A stretch of 64,000 bases of DNA. It comes from Brevundimonas pishanensis (lineage in GTDB: Bacteria; Pseudomonadota; Alphaproteobacteria; Caulobacterales; Caulobacteraceae). The stretch spans positions 186,001 through 250,000 of the forward strand of contig NZ_JAJKBG010000002.1 in the NCBI RefSeq assembly GCF_022750635.1, given 5' to 3'. Every line of letters begins with the position of its first letter. Positions within the stretch are counted from its first letter, which is position 1. Below the pieces are notes generated by a model. It searched no databases, was not told the origin of the DNA, and saw nothing but the letters and a program-made list of their open reading frames with translations. The translations under genes were made by a program, and so were the position numbers. Positions 46,873 through 55,577 of this stretch are shown here, one piece after another.

Positions 46873-48471
46873 ATGATTCAGCTAGCACGCTGGAAAGTCG
46901 TCTTGGTCAGCCTGTCGCTCGTTATCGGGCTTCTGCTGGCCTTCCCGAGCATGCTCACGTCCGAACAGCGCGCTGCGCTTCCGGGCTGGCTGCCGAAGAA
47001 TGGTGTGAACCTCGGCCTCGACCTGCAGGGGGGCTCGTACCTCCTGCTCGAAGTTGACGTTCCTGCCATGCGCGCAAAGCGCGTCAACAACCTGATGGAA
47101 GACGTCCGCGTCACCCTCGGCGAGCAAAAGGTGGCCGTCGGCAACCTGCAGCGCGAAGAGGGCGGGGTGGTTGTGACCGTAACCGATCCTGTCCAGAACG
47201 AAGCCGCCCTCAAGGCGCTGCGCCAGTTGGCCAGCACCGGTGCGGGTGCTCAGGGCGTTTCGGATCGCGCGGTTACCAAGCTGAGTGGCGGTCGTATCCG
47301 TTACGGCTTCACCGATGCCGGCATGTCCAGCATGGGTGCAACCGCTGTCGATCAGTCGATTGAAGTGGTTCGTCGTCGCCTCGACAGCTCGGGCACCAAG
47401 GAAATCTCGATCACCCGTCAGGGCGCGGACCGCATTGTGGTTCAGGCTCCGGGTCAGTCGGATCCCGCTGAACTGGAACGGTTGGTCGGTCAAACCGCAC
47501 AGCTGACGTTCCAGATGGTCGATACCTCGGCCACGGGTCTGCAAGACGCACTGGCTGGCCGCGTGCCGCCGGATGCCGAACTGCTGCTCGACGACAACAA
47601 CACGCCTTATCTGGTGAAGCGCCGTATTCTGGTCTCGGGTGAGAACCTGACCCGTGCGGGCGTTGGTACCGATCAGAACGGTCGTCCGGCTATTGACTTC
47701 CAGTTCGACGGTCAGGGTTCGCGCCGCTTTGGCGAGGCAACTGCCCAGAACATTGGCAAACCGTTCGCCATCATTCTGGACGGCAAGGTCATTTCGGCCC
47801 CGACCATTCAGGGCGCGATCACTGGCGGTTCGGGCCAGATCACGGGCAGCTTCTCGATCCAGTCTGCTGCTGAGCTGGTGAACCTGCTGAACGGTGGCGC
47901 GCTTCCGGCTCCGCTGAAGGTGGAAGAGCGCCGTGTGGTGACCGCGGAACTGGGTGCTGATGCTGTTAAGGCCGGTGCCATCTCGACGGCCATCGGCTTC
48001 CTGCTGATCATCGTCTTCATGATCGGTGCCTACGGCTTCCTATTCGGCGGCATCTCGGTTCTGGGTCTTATCCTGAACGGTATCCTGATCGTTGCGGCCA
48101 TGTCGGTTATCGGCGCGACCCTGACGCTTCCGGGTATTGCCGGTCTGGTTCTGACCTTCGCCGTGGCCGTGGACGCCAACGTTCTGATCTATGAGCGGAT
48201 GCGTGACGAAGCCCGTCTGGGACGTTCTCCGATTGCGACCATGGATGCCGGTTTCAACCGCGCCATGGGCACCATCGTCGACGCCAACCTGACGACGCTG
48301 GTTGCTGCACTGATCATGTTCATGTTCGGTGCGGGTCCTGTACGCGGCTTTGCGTGGACGCTGACCATTGGCGTGTTCACCTCGATGTTCTCCTCGGTGA
48401 TGGTCGCCCAGGTTCTCCTTGGTTATTGGCTCAAAGTGGCCAAGCCTAAAAAACTGCCGATCGCGGAGTAA
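46873..48471 (+). CDS. secD: protein translocase subunit SecD
   Basis: Inner-membrane protein that uses the proton gradient to drive late steps of Sec export. The 532 residues have an N-terminal helix, a large periplasmic domain (GLDLQGGSYLLLEVD, VVRRRLDSSGTKE, the FAIILDGKVISAPTIQGAI region), and five C-terminal helices with the GLVLTFAVAVDANVLIYERMRDE motif. Its stop overlaps the secF start. Confidence 0.96.
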   Translation: MIQLARWKVVLVSLSLVIGLLLAFPSMLTSEQRAALPGWLPKNGVNLGLDLQGGSYLLLEVDVPAMRAKRVNNLMEDVRVTLGEQKVAVGNLQREEGGVVVTVTDPVQNEAALKALRQLASTGAGAQGVSDRAVTKLSGGRIRYGFTDAGMSSMGATAVDQSIEVVRRRLDSSGTKEISITRQGADRIVVQAPGQSDPAELERLVGQTAQLTFQMVDTSATGLQDALAGRVPPDAELLLDDNNTPYLVKRRILVSGENLTRAGVGTDQNGRPAIDFQFDGQGSRRFGEATAQNIGKPFAIILDGKVISAPTIQGAITGGSGQITGSFSIQSAAELVNLLNGGALPAPLKVEERRVVTAELGADAVKAGAISTAIGFLLIIVFMIGAYGFLFGGISVLGLILNGILIVAAMSVIGATLTLPGIAGLVLTFAVAVDANVLIYERMRDEARLGRSPIATMDAGFNRAMGTIVDANLTTLVAALIMFMFGAGPVRGFAWTLTIGVFTSMFSSVMVAQVLLGYWLKVAKPKKLPIAE

Positions 48472-49451
48472 TGCCGATGCGTGGATGGCCTCTCATCAAA
48501 CTGCTTCCGCAGAAAACCAACTTCCGCTTCGTGCGCTACGCCAAGCTTATGGGCGGTCTCGCCGTTCTGCTGTGCGTGGCCTCGATTGTCGGGGTTTTCT
48601 ATCCGGGTCTGAACCTCGGCATCGACTTCCGTGGTGGCGCTTCGCTTGAAGTGTCCAAGCCGGCGGGTCAGGTGCTGGAATTGGATAAGGTCCGCTCGGC
48701 CGTGGGCGCACTCGATATGGGTGACGTTCAGGTTCAGGGTATCGACGGCGTCTCGTCCGCCATCGTCCGCTTCCAGGTTCCTGCCGGACAAGACCAAACC
48801 GCCGTCGTGAACCGCGTCGAAGGCGCGATCCAGTCGGCCGTTGGCGACGTGAAGTACTCCAACGTCAGCGTTGTGGGTTCGAAGGTATCGGGCGAACTGT
48901 TCCGTTCGGGCATTTACGCTCTGGGCGCGGCGATCTTCCTGATGTTCCTCTACATCTGGTTCCGCTTCGAGCCGCAGTTCGGCTTTGGCGCGATCATCGG
49001 CCTGCTGCACGACGTGATCCTGACCTTTGGTCTGATCGTCCTGTTCCGCTTCGAGTTCAGCCTGAACACCGTGGCCGCCATTCTGACGGTTATCGGTTAT
49101 TCGATGAACGACACCGTCGTTGTGTTCGACCGCCTGCGCGAAAACCTGCGCAAGTATAAGACCATGCCGCTGCGCGACGTGATCGACCTGTCGCTCAACG
49201 AGACCCTGTCACGGACGATCATCACCGGCGTCACCGCCGTTGGCGTTCTGGCTGTGCTGGCGATCTGGGGTGGTCCGGCTCTGTTCGACTTCTCCATCGT
49301 TCTGATGATCGGCATCATCATTGGCACCTTCTCGTCGATCTATATTGGTACGCCGGTCGTGCTGATGTGGGGCGTGAAGCGTGGTGCACTCAGCAAGGAT
49401 GGCGACGACGATAACAAGCCGGTCAAGTTCGGCATGGCCAGCCGCCCGTAA
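48471..49451 (+). CDS. secF: protein translocase subunit SecF
   Basis: Partner of SecD, 326 residues (an ATG two codons downstream at 48477 is also possible). The first helix, a periplasmic domain beginning GLNLGIDFRGGASLEVS, and five C-terminal helices are present, with TVAAILTVIGYSMNDTVVVFDRLREN and the NETLSRTIITGVTAVGVLA segment. The C-terminal tail is charged (KDGDDDNKPVKF). It is the end of the yajC-secD-secF operon. Confidence 0.96.
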   Translation: MPMRGWPLIKLLPQKTNFRFVRYAKLMGGLAVLLCVASIVGVFYPGLNLGIDFRGGASLEVSKPAGQVLELDKVRSAVGALDMGDVQVQGIDGVSSAIVRFQVPAGQDQTAVVNRVEGAIQSAVGDVKYSNVSVVGSKVSGELFRSGIYALGAAIFLMFLYIWFRFEPQFGFGAIIGLLHDVILTFGLIVLFRFEFSLNTVAAILTVIGYSMNDTVVVFDRLRENLRKYKTMPLRDVIDLSLNETLSRTIITGVTAVGVLAVLAIWGGPALFDFSIVLMIGIIIGTFSSIYIGTPVVLMWGVKRGALSKDGDDDNKPVKFGMASRP

Positions 49452-49475
49452 GGCGCGACTGAGTTCAAGCTTTGA

Positions 49476-49510
49476 AGGCCCCTTCGCCCCATGGTCGAGC
49501 GGGCCTTTTC
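49476..49510 (+). terminator. terminator after secF
   Basis: AAGGCCC (49476-49482) pairs with GGGCCTT (49502-49508), followed by TTTCTTTT. It lies about 25 bases after the secF stop. Confidence 0.7.
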
Positions 49511-49572
49511 TTTTGCTTACGCCAAGGGTTCGGCCTTGCTTGGGAGGACGGCATGCGCCATCGGGTGAGGCA

Positions 49573-50199
49573 ATGACCGGATTTGATCTCGATGCGCAGG
49601 TGCGCGAAGCCGAACACGACCGCTGGCTATCCAGCCGCTTTGTGTCTGACCCCTCGCTGAGGGCTGATCTTGTTACGCTCTACGCACTGGAAGCCGAACT
49701 GCTGGCCATTCCCACGCGCGTAACCCAGCCGATGCTTGCCGAGATGCGCTACACTTGGTGGTCGGAACAGTTGGACGGCGTGTTCTACAATAACCCCCGC
49801 ATCGGTCACCCCGTACTGGAAAGGCTGACGGCGGTCGTTGCACGTCATGATTTGCCGCGCGGGCCGTTCGATGCGCTGATCGATGCGCACGTTGATCGCG
49901 TGAACGGCCACCCCCACGATCTGGCTGCGCTCTTTGTTGCGCCGATGCAGTTGGCGGCACGCATCCTCGCCGGAGAGGGGCATGACGACGCCGTCGCGGG
50001 GGCAGGGCAGGTTTATGGTCTGATGCAAACGGGGCAAGAGGCCGAGGCCAAGGCAGCCAAGGCGCAGGCCAATCGCGATCTGGCGCGTCTGCCTGCGACA
50101 GCGTTTCCGGCGGTCGCCCACGCTGCGCTATCGCGTCAGGCACCCGAACCGTTTAAACGACTGCAGATATTCTGGGCGACGGTGAGGGGCCGAATCTAA
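49573..50199 (+). CDS. squalene/phytoene synthase-like protein (NDUFAF6-like)
   Basis: A 208-residue member of the trans-isoprenyl diphosphate synthase (head-to-head) superfamily in its shortened form. FVSDPSLRADLVTLYALEAELLAIPTRVTQPMLAEMRYTWWSEQLDGV is the family-typical start, followed by HPVLERLTAVVARHDLPRGPFDALIDAHVDRV. The canonical DxxxD-type catalytic pairs are not evident, so it may not synthesise squalene. The closest functional model is mitochondrial NDUFAF6, a complex I assembly factor. ATG 49573 follows GGTGAGG; the earlier frame belongs to the end of secF read in another frame. Confidence 0.75.
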   Translation: MTGFDLDAQVREAEHDRWLSSRFVSDPSLRADLVTLYALEAELLAIPTRVTQPMLAEMRYTWWSEQLDGVFYNNPRIGHPVLERLTAVVARHDLPRGPFDALIDAHVDRVNGHPHDLAALFVAPMQLAARILAGEGHDDAVAGAGQVYGLMQTGQEAEAKAAKAQANRDLARLPATAFPAVAHAALSRQAPEPFKRLQIFWATVRGRI

Positions 50200-50501
50200 T
50201 GAATGAAGCGCAACTGCGCCGACCCGCGGCTCTGTGGCTGGCAGTCACGACCCTGTTTGGGCTGGCTGGAACGGTCGTGGGCCTGCTGCCCGTCGTGCTG
50301 ACGTGGGGCCTGTTCCGCGATGGTCAGGTCGGGCTCGGCACCGCGCTGGGTACGATGATCCCGTACGTCATGCTCATGGTCTGCCCGCTGGTCGCATGGT
50401 GGCTGCTGCTGCGTCGCCGTTATCTGTCCTCGATAATCGTTGCCACGCCGCCCATCCTGATGTGGGCTATCAGCATCATCGCTCAGAAGCTGATGGCCTA
50501 A
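50199..50501 (+). CDS. small three-helix membrane protein
   Basis: A 100-residue hydrophobic protein with three predicted membrane helices: ALWLAVTTLFGLAGTVVGLLP, ALGTMIPYVMLMVCPLVAWWLLL, and SIIVATPPILMWAISII. I do not recognise a family. Its ATG overlaps the stop of the preceding gene (TAATG), so the pair is co-translated. It converges on the metallo-hydrolase gene, 2 bases away. It may be specific to this lineage. Confidence 0.68.
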   Translation: MNEAQLRRPAALWLAVTTLFGLAGTVVGLLPVVLTWGLFRDGQVGLGTALGTMIPYVMLMVCPLVAWWLLLRRRYLSSIIVATPPILMWAISIIAQKLMA

Positions 50502-50503
50502 TC

Positions 50504-51376
50504 TCAGATCTGGTTCAAAGGCAGTTTGATGAACCGCTTGCCGCTTTCCTCGGCAGGCGGCAGAGCCCCCGCTCGGATATTTACTTGAAGGGCGGGCAAG
50601 ATCAGCTTGGGCGCGGACAGTGTGGCGTCGCGGGCTTCGCGCATAGCGACAAAGTCGTCCTCGCTGCGCCCCCCGCCGACGTGGATGTTCGACGCCTTCT
50701 GGGCACCCACTGTCGTTTCCCAAGCAAACTCGGTTCGACCCTGTGGCAGGTAGTCGTGCCCGACGAACACGCGCGTCGAATCCGGTAACGAAAGAATGCG
50801 CTGGATGGACTGATAGAGTGTCCGCGCATCCCCGCCCGGAAAGTCGCAACGCGCGCTACCGTAGTCGGGCATGAACAAGGTGTCCCCGACGAACGCTGCG
50901 TCCCCGATGACATAGGTCACGCAGGCGGGCGTATGACCGGGGGTGTGTATGACACGCGCTTCTAGGGCACCGATCATGAAGTGGTCGCCGTCGGAATAGG
51001 TTTCGTCGAACACCACGGAATCAGGCGTGACGTCGTGTGCATCAAACAGATTGCCGAATACCTTTTGGACCTTTGTGATGTGCTGGCCGATACCGATTGG
51101 CACGCCGGTGCGGTGACGGATTTCATCCGCGCCCGTGAGGTGGTCGGCGTGTGCGTGGGTTTCAAGTACGCGCACGAGCTTCAAATCGTGATCGCGAATG
51201 TGCGTCAGGATACGCTCGATTGAAGCGGTCGAGGTGCGCGCAGCGGCCTGATCGTAATCGAGCACCGGATCGATGATGGCCGCACTATTCGTCGCCGGAT
51301 CAACCACCAGATAACTTACCGTGTTTGTCGCCGTGTCGAAAAAGCCGGTGACCTCGGGGGTGTGGGTATGGGTCAT
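50504..51376 (-). CDS. MBL-fold persulfide dioxygenase-like hydrolase (Blh/ETHE1 type)
   Basis: A 290-residue metallo-beta-lactamase-fold protein. The motif ETHAHADHLTGA (about residue 94), the later HTPGHTPACVTY, GDTLFMPDYGSARCDFPGG and FVGHDYLPQG supply the mononuclear iron ligands of the ETHE1/Blh group, which oxidises glutathione persulfide to sulfite. The start at 51376 (MTHTHTPEVTGFFD) follows GGAGG closely; a much longer open frame upstream is antisense to the ArsR and rhodanese genes. It is divergent from the BigR-like repressor and shares its operator region. Confidence 0.9.
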   Translation of the reverse strand: MTHTHTPEVTGFFDTATNTVSYLVVDPATNSAAIIDPVLDYDQAAARTSTASIERILTHIRDHDLKLVRVLETHAHADHLTGADEIRHRTGVPIGIGQHITKVQKVFGNLFDAHDVTPDSVVFDETYSDGDHFMIGALEARVIHTPGHTPACVTYVIGDAAFVGDTLFMPDYGSARCDFPGGDARTLYQSIQRILSLPDSTRVFVGHDYLPQGRTEFAWETTVGAQKASNIHVGGGRSEDDFVAMREARDATLSAPKLILPALQVNIRAGALPPAEESGKRFIKLPLNQI

Positions 51377-51395
51377 ACGTGCCTCCATTCCGAGC

Positions 51396-51445
51396 CTTAA
51401 AATATTAGGCATTGCTAATTTAGCAAGAGCTAATATATATGCGGC
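51396..51445. promoter_or_regulatory. divergent promoter with 35-bp BigR-type operator
   Basis: The region between the divergent starts holds a near-palindrome at 51402-51436, centred on 51419: left arm ATATTAGGCATTGCTAA, one base, right arm complementary to it at 14 of 17 positions. The inner TTGCTAA-T-TTAGCAA is perfect. Promoter elements lie inside it symmetrically: TTGCTA and TATATA (51412-51417, 51434-51439) for the repressor gene, and the mirror pair TTGCTA / TATTTT for the hydrolase gene. Repressor binding would shut off both sides. Confidence 0.78.
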
Positions 51446-51763
51446 ATGGTTGATCTCACGCAAATAAGCCTCGAGCAGTTCCAAGCTAACGCCGACAAGG
51501 CCGCAAAGCTGCTCAAGGCGATGTCCAATGAAAGCCGTCTGATGATCCTTTGCCAGATCGGTGAGGGCGAGCGGCAGGTAGCAGAGCTTCACCTGGGCCT
51601 GTCCCAGTCGGCGCTGTCCCAGCATCTGGCCCGTCTGCGCGAGGATGGACTGATCTCGTCGCGTCGTCAGGGCACGGCAGTCTTCTACAGCATCAGCGAT
51701 CCCTCCGCGATGAAGGTGATCGGCACCTTGGCCGAAATCTATTGTCCGCCGATGGCGGGCTGA
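51446..51763 (+). CDS. BigR/SqrR-like ArsR-family persulfide-responsive repressor
   Basis: A 105-residue winged-helix ArsR repressor. The recognition region reads VAELHLGLSQSALSQHLARLREDGLISSRRQGTAVFY. It has exactly two cysteines, Cys36 (LMILCQI) and Cys100 (EIYCPPM), placed like the pair in BigR and SqrR that forms a tetrasulfide or disulfide with persulfides and releases DNA. No typical As/metal CVC motif is present. The ATG is only a few bases downstream of the predicted -10, so the message may be nearly leaderless. Confidence 0.88.
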   Translation: MVDLTQISLEQFQANADKAAKLLKAMSNESRLMILCQIGEGERQVAELHLGLSQSALSQHLARLREDGLISSRRQGTAVFYSISDPSAMKVIGTLAEIYCPPMAG

Positions 51764-51785
51764 CCTCCCCGAAAGGAAATCCCCC

Positions 51786-52319
51786 ATGAATCCTCTCGTC
51801 GTCCTGAATCCTCGGGATGTCGCTGCACGTTTGAAATCCGGACAGGCTGTCCTGATCGACGTTCGTGAGTCAGACGAATACGCGCGTGAGCACATTGCAG
51901 GCGCGGTTTCGGCCCCGATGTCTGTGTTCGAAAATGCCAACCTGCAACTAGAGGCGGGTAAAGACACCATCTTCATGTGCCGAAGCGGCAACCGCACGGC
52001 CAGCAACTGCCAACGTCTGGACGCCCGCGTCGTCGGGACGGCATTCGTGCTCGATGGCGGCCTTGAGGCTTGGAAGAAGGCTGGCCTGCCGATCAAGTTG
52101 GATACGAAGCAACCGCTTGAACTGATGCGTCAGGTTCAGATGGCAGCGGGTGGTTTGATCCTGACCGGAGCGGTGTTGGGCACCGCCGTTCATCCGGCAT
52201 TCTTAGGGCTTTGCGCATTTGTCGGCGCTGGTCTGTTTGTTGCGGGTGCGACGGGTTTCTGTGGAATGGCGCGTTTGCTGGCCGTAATGCCGTGGAACCG
52301 CGGAATGAAAAAGGCCTAA
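51786..52319 (+). CDS. rhodanese domain fused to DUF2892 membrane domain
   Basis: A 177-residue sulfurtransferase. Residues 1-110 form a rhodanese domain with active-site Cys in FMCRSGNRTASNC and the start VVLNPRDVAARLKSGQAVLIDVRESDEYAREHIAGA. Residues 115-175 form DUF2892 with two helices (LILTGAVLGTAVHPAFLGLC and FVGAGLFVAGATGFCGMARLL). It passes sulfane sulfur at the membrane face. It follows the BigR-like gene after 22 bases and precedes the TauE/SafE gene, the gene set of sulfide-detoxification operons. Confidence 0.92.
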   Translation: MNPLVVLNPRDVAARLKSGQAVLIDVRESDEYAREHIAGAVSAPMSVFENANLQLEAGKDTIFMCRSGNRTASNCQRLDARVVGTAFVLDGGLEAWKKAGLPIKLDTKQPLELMRQVQMAAGGLILTGAVLGTAVHPAFLGLCAFVGAGLFVAGATGFCGMARLLAVMPWNRGMKKA

Positions 52320-52322
52320 CCC

Positions 52323-53099
52323 ATGGAACCGACCCAGCTTCTGCTGACGGCCCTCAGTGGAGGGTTGGTGGCCCTGTTGCTGACGGTGTTCGGCGGTGGC
52401 GGGTCGGTTCTGGCCGTCCCATTGCTGCTTTACGTCGTGGGCGTCGCAGATCCGCATACGGCCATTGGCATTTCGGCAGCAGGCGTTGCCCTGAACGGCC
52501 TGACGGCCTTGGCGGGTCAGGCGCGGGCAGGGCGTGTGCGCTGGCCTTGCGCCATCATGTTCGCCGTGATCGGCGCGGCGGCATCATGGGTGGGCTCATC
52601 GGTAGCCAAGGCCATACCCGGTGACGCACTATTACTCGCCTTTGCAGTGGCTATGGGCCTGATCGGTGCCTCCATGCTGAAGCCGAAGAAGGACCCTGGA
52701 GACCCTTCTGTGCGCCTGAACCGAGCCATGGCACCTCGCCTCGCAGGCGCAGCGACGGTCGTTGGCAGTGCGGCTGGCTTCTTCGGTATCGGTGGCGGGT
52801 TCCTGATCGTTCCGGGCTTGATGTGGGCCACGGGAATGACTCTGGCCGCAGCTCAGGCGACCTCGCTTCTCAGCGTCGCTGCGTTCGGAGCCAGTACCGC
52901 GGTCAACTACAGCCTGTCGGGCATGGTCGACTGGGTGGCCGTTGCTGTCATGGCGCTTGGCGGAGTTGTCGGCACCTTGGTCGGCTTGCCGATCTCCCGA
53001 CTTCTGGCCGATTACGCTGCGCTGGGGCGGCGGTTGTTCGCAGGGTTGATCCTGCTGGTGGCGGTCTATGTGGCTTTTAAAGCAATAACGGGCGGCTGA
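52323..53099 (+). CDS. TauE/SafE-family sulfite/sulfonate exporter
   Basis: A 258-residue permease with about eight helices and the two-repeat TauE/SafE layout. The first repeat has VFGGGGSVLAVPLLLYVVGV and the second GFFGIGGGFLIVPGLMWATGM, the family hallmark. It probably exports sulfite made by the neighbouring persulfide dioxygenase. It lies 3 bases after the rhodanese gene and ends in a perfect inverted repeat facing trmFO. Confidence 0.9.
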   Translation: MEPTQLLLTALSGGLVALLLTVFGGGGSVLAVPLLLYVVGVADPHTAIGISAAGVALNGLTALAGQARAGRVRWPCAIMFAVIGAAASWVGSSVAKAIPGDALLLAFAVAMGLIGASMLKPKKDPGDPSVRLNRAMAPRLAGAATVVGSAAGFFGIGGGFLIVPGLMWATGMTLAAAQATSLLSVAAFGASTAVNYSLSGMVDWVAVAVMALGGVVGTLVGLPISRLLADYAALGRRLFAGLILLVAVYVAFKAITGG

Positions 53100-53115
53100 G
53101 TTCTCAGCCGCCCGT
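53088..53115. terminator. 13-bp perfect inverted repeat ending the sulfide operon
   Basis: ACGGGCGGCTGAG (53088-53100) and CTCAGCCGCCCGT (53103-53115) form a perfect stem with a 2-base centre, and the exporter stop codon lies within it. The T-tract is weak. It sits between convergent genes and could terminate both. Confidence 0.65.
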
Positions 53116-53120
53116 CGGGT

Positions 53121-54542
53121 TTAGAAGTTGACGTCGCGCCAGTTCTTCAGCGCGTCCAGAGCGCGGATGCTCTGCAGACGCTTCTTGGCCCGGCCGCGTT
53201 CCTTGGGATGGATACGCTTGCCGTCTTCATCAACCTTGGGCGCTTCCAGTGGCGGCAGCAGGCCGTAGTTGATGTTCATCGGCTGGAACTTCGAGCCTTC
53301 CATGTGGCCACCGGTGATGTGCTCGACCAATGCGCCCATGGCCGTTTCCGGCGGCGGGACATCGATCTGGCGACCCAGAGCCTGAGCCGCAGCCAGACGG
53401 CCCGTCAGCAGGCCCATGGCGGCGCTTTCCACATAGCCTTCAACGCCCGTGACCTGACCGGCAAAGCGCAGACGCGGCAGAGCTTTAAAACGCAGTTGCT
53501 TGTCCAGCAGCTTGGGCGAGTTCAGGTACGTGTTGCGGTGAAGACCGCCCAGACGGGCGAATTGGGCATTCTCCAGACCCGGGATCATGCGCAGCACTTC
53601 GGTTTGCGCGCCGTACTTCATCTTAGTTTGGAAACCGACGATGTTGTAAAGCGTGCCCAGAGCATTGTCTTGACGCAGTTGCACGATGGCGTGGCATTTG
53701 ACCGTCGGGTTGCGTGGATTGGTCAGGCCAACCGGCTTCATCGGGCCGTGGCGTAGGGTCTCGCGACCGCGCTCTGCCATCACTTCAATCGGCAGGCAGC
53801 CATCGAAGTAGGGGACGTGTTCCCATTCCTTGGATACAGCGGTCGGGCTGGCCAGCAGCGCGTCGATGAACGCGTCGTACTGTTCCTTGTCCATCGGGCA
53901 GTTGACGTATGCCGCCGTCTCGCCGCTCGGGCCTTCCTTGTCATAGCGCGACTGCATCCACGCGGTGTCAAAGTTGATGCTGTCGGCGTGAACAATCGGC
54001 GCGATGGCGTCAAAGAAGCTCAGGCCTTCTTCACCGCCCAGTTTCAGAACGGCGTCAGCCAGTGCTTCGGACGTCAGCGGGCCGGTGGCGACGATCACAT
54101 TGTCCCAGTCTTCCGGCGGGATGCCTGCCACTTCACCACGCTCGATGGTGATCAGCGGGTGTTCCATCAGGCGCTTGGTTACAGCGTCCGAGAAGCCGTC
54201 GCGGTCAACCGCCAGCGCGCCGCCAGCAGGAACCTGATGTTCATGACCGCATGCCATGATAATCGAGTTCAGCTCGCGCATCTCTTGGTGCAACAAGCCG
54301 ACAGCGTTGTATTCCCAATCGTCCGAGCGGAACGAGTTGGAGCAGACCAGCTCGGCAAAGCCGGCGGTCTGGTGCGCGTCGGTACGAACCTTGACGACTT
54401 CACCGTCTGCACCGGCTTCGTCGCGGCGCATTTCGTGAAGGATTACCGGCACGCCCGCATTGGCGATCTGCCAAGCAGCTTCCGAGCCGGCCATGCCGCC
54501 GCCAATAACGTGGACGGGGCGAATAGGGGAGGTGGTGGACAT
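53121..54542 (-). CDS. trmFO: methylenetetrahydrofolate--tRNA-(uracil(54)-C5)-methyltransferase
   Basis: FAD/folate enzyme that makes ribothymidine at U54 of tRNAs. The start at 54542 gives 473 residues ([23 protein letters not shown]) with the dinucleotide-binding [11 protein letters not shown]. The family markers [35 protein letters not shown] and [26 protein letters not shown] are present. The open frame extends 24 codons further upstream, without resemblance to the family. Confidence 0.94.
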   Translation of the reverse strand: MSTTSPIRPVHVIGGGMAGSEAAWQIANAGVPVILHEMRRDEAGADGEVVKVRTDAHQTAGFAELVCSNSFRSDDWEYNAVGLLHQEMRELNSIIMACGHEHQVPAGGALAVDRDGFSDAVTKRLMEHPLITIERGEVAGIPPEDWDNVIVATGPLTSEALADAVLKLGGEEGLSFFDAIAPIVHADSINFDTAWMQSRYDKEGPSGETAAYVNCPMDKEQYDAFIDALLASPTAVSKEWEHVPYFDGCLPIEVMAERGRETLRHGPMKPVGLTNPRNPTVKCHAIVQLRQDNALGTLYNIVGFQTKMKYGAQTEVLRMIPGLENAQFARLGGLHRNTYLNSPKLLDKQLRFKALPRLRFAGQVTGVEGYVESAAMGLLTGRLAAAQALGRQIDVPPPETAMGALVEHITGGHMEGSKFQPMNINYGLLPPLEAPKVDEDGKRIHPKERGRAKKRLQSIRALDALKNWRDVNF

Positions 54543-54628
54543 GAGGGCGCTTCTACCGATCAATGGCCTCGCTGTCATGCGGCTATACGTTGGTATAGGC
54601 TCTGGCGGAATCAAACGGGGAGCGGCTT

Positions 54629-55561
54629 ATGACTGCAGCAACATTCGATCCATGGACGGCAGTCACTGACTCGCTGACGTTCCTCAAGGAAAATTACCGT
54701 CGCGTCGCGATATGGGGCCTGCTTATGTATGTCCCGGTTGTTTTTATCCTTCTGGCCTTCATGCCAATCTTCCTCGCCGCCGCTGCTGCCGGTGCAAGTG
54801 GTGGAACTCCCGAGGATTTAGGTTTGGGAACGTCTCTCGCTGTCAACGCTGTGAGCGGCTTGGGCAACGTACTTCAGGTCGTCGCGGCTATTCCGATCTA
54901 TGTGGCCGTTGGTTTCATGATGTGGGGACGTACCCGCACTAAAACATGGCTTGGTCTGCGCATCGGCATGGACGAGGTGCGTGTGTTTCTAGTCTATCTC
55001 GGCATGATCGCCGCCATCTGCATTGGCTTTATGGTGGCCGCAGTTGTTATCGGTCTGATTGTTGTCCCGCTGAGTTACGTGTCCAAGGTCGCAGGCGCTT
55101 TGGTGGCTGTGCCCTTGGTTCTTGCGGCCATCGCCGCAACGATTTGGGTCGGCATCAGGGCGTCACTGATTATTCCGGCGACGCTGGACAAGGGTAACTT
55201 CGCCTTTGTTGAGGGCTGGCAGGCGACGAAGGGTCGATTCTGGCCGCTTCTGGGTGCGGGGCTTCTGGCGTTTCTGATGATGCTATTAATTGCGGTCGTG
55301 TTCGTGGTCGTGATCATGATTATCGCGCTGATTGCGATGTTGATTGTCGGTGCCGCGACTGGTTGGAGTTTCGATCTAGCACCTGGAACGATCCTCGCTT
55401 TGACCATTCCGGGCCTAGTGGTCTATGTCGTCGCGATGGCGGTGCTGGCCGGAGCTCAGGTCGTCTTGACGATGGGGCCGTGGTACTCGATCTGGAAGCA
55501 GCTGAATCACAATGGTTCTGCGCCTGTTGCGCAGCAGCCCGAACCTGATGCTCAGCTCTGA
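54629..55561 (+). CDS. polytopic membrane protein (paralogue 1)
   Basis: A 310-residue protein with about six membrane helices, starting after GGGGAGCGG. It begins FDPWTAVTDSLTFLKENYRRVAIWGLLMYVPVVF and has a central AFVEGWQATKGRFWPLLGAGLLAFLMMLL segment. The layout resembles the membrane domain found in some glycerophosphodiesterase-like and DUF975-like proteins, but I cannot name the family with confidence. The next gene is a paralogue, 16 bases downstream. Confidence 0.72.
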   Translation: MTAATFDPWTAVTDSLTFLKENYRRVAIWGLLMYVPVVFILLAFMPIFLAAAAAGASGGTPEDLGLGTSLAVNAVSGLGNVLQVVAAIPIYVAVGFMMWGRTRTKTWLGLRIGMDEVRVFLVYLGMIAAICIGFMVAAVVIGLIVVPLSYVSKVAGALVAVPLVLAAIAATIWVGIRASLIIPATLDKGNFAFVEGWQATKGRFWPLLGAGLLAFLMMLLIAVVFVVVIMIIALIAMLIVGAATGWSFDLAPGTILALTIPGLVVYVVAMAVLAGAQVVLTMGPWYSIWKQLNHNGSAPVAQQPEPDAQL

Positions 55562-55577
55562 AATTCGAGGGTCTTAA

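Noticed and set aside
51377-52096. 240-codon N-terminal extension of the MBL hydrolase frame
   Set aside because: It is antisense to the ArsR and rhodanese genes and crosses the operator. The family start and ribosome site are at 51376.
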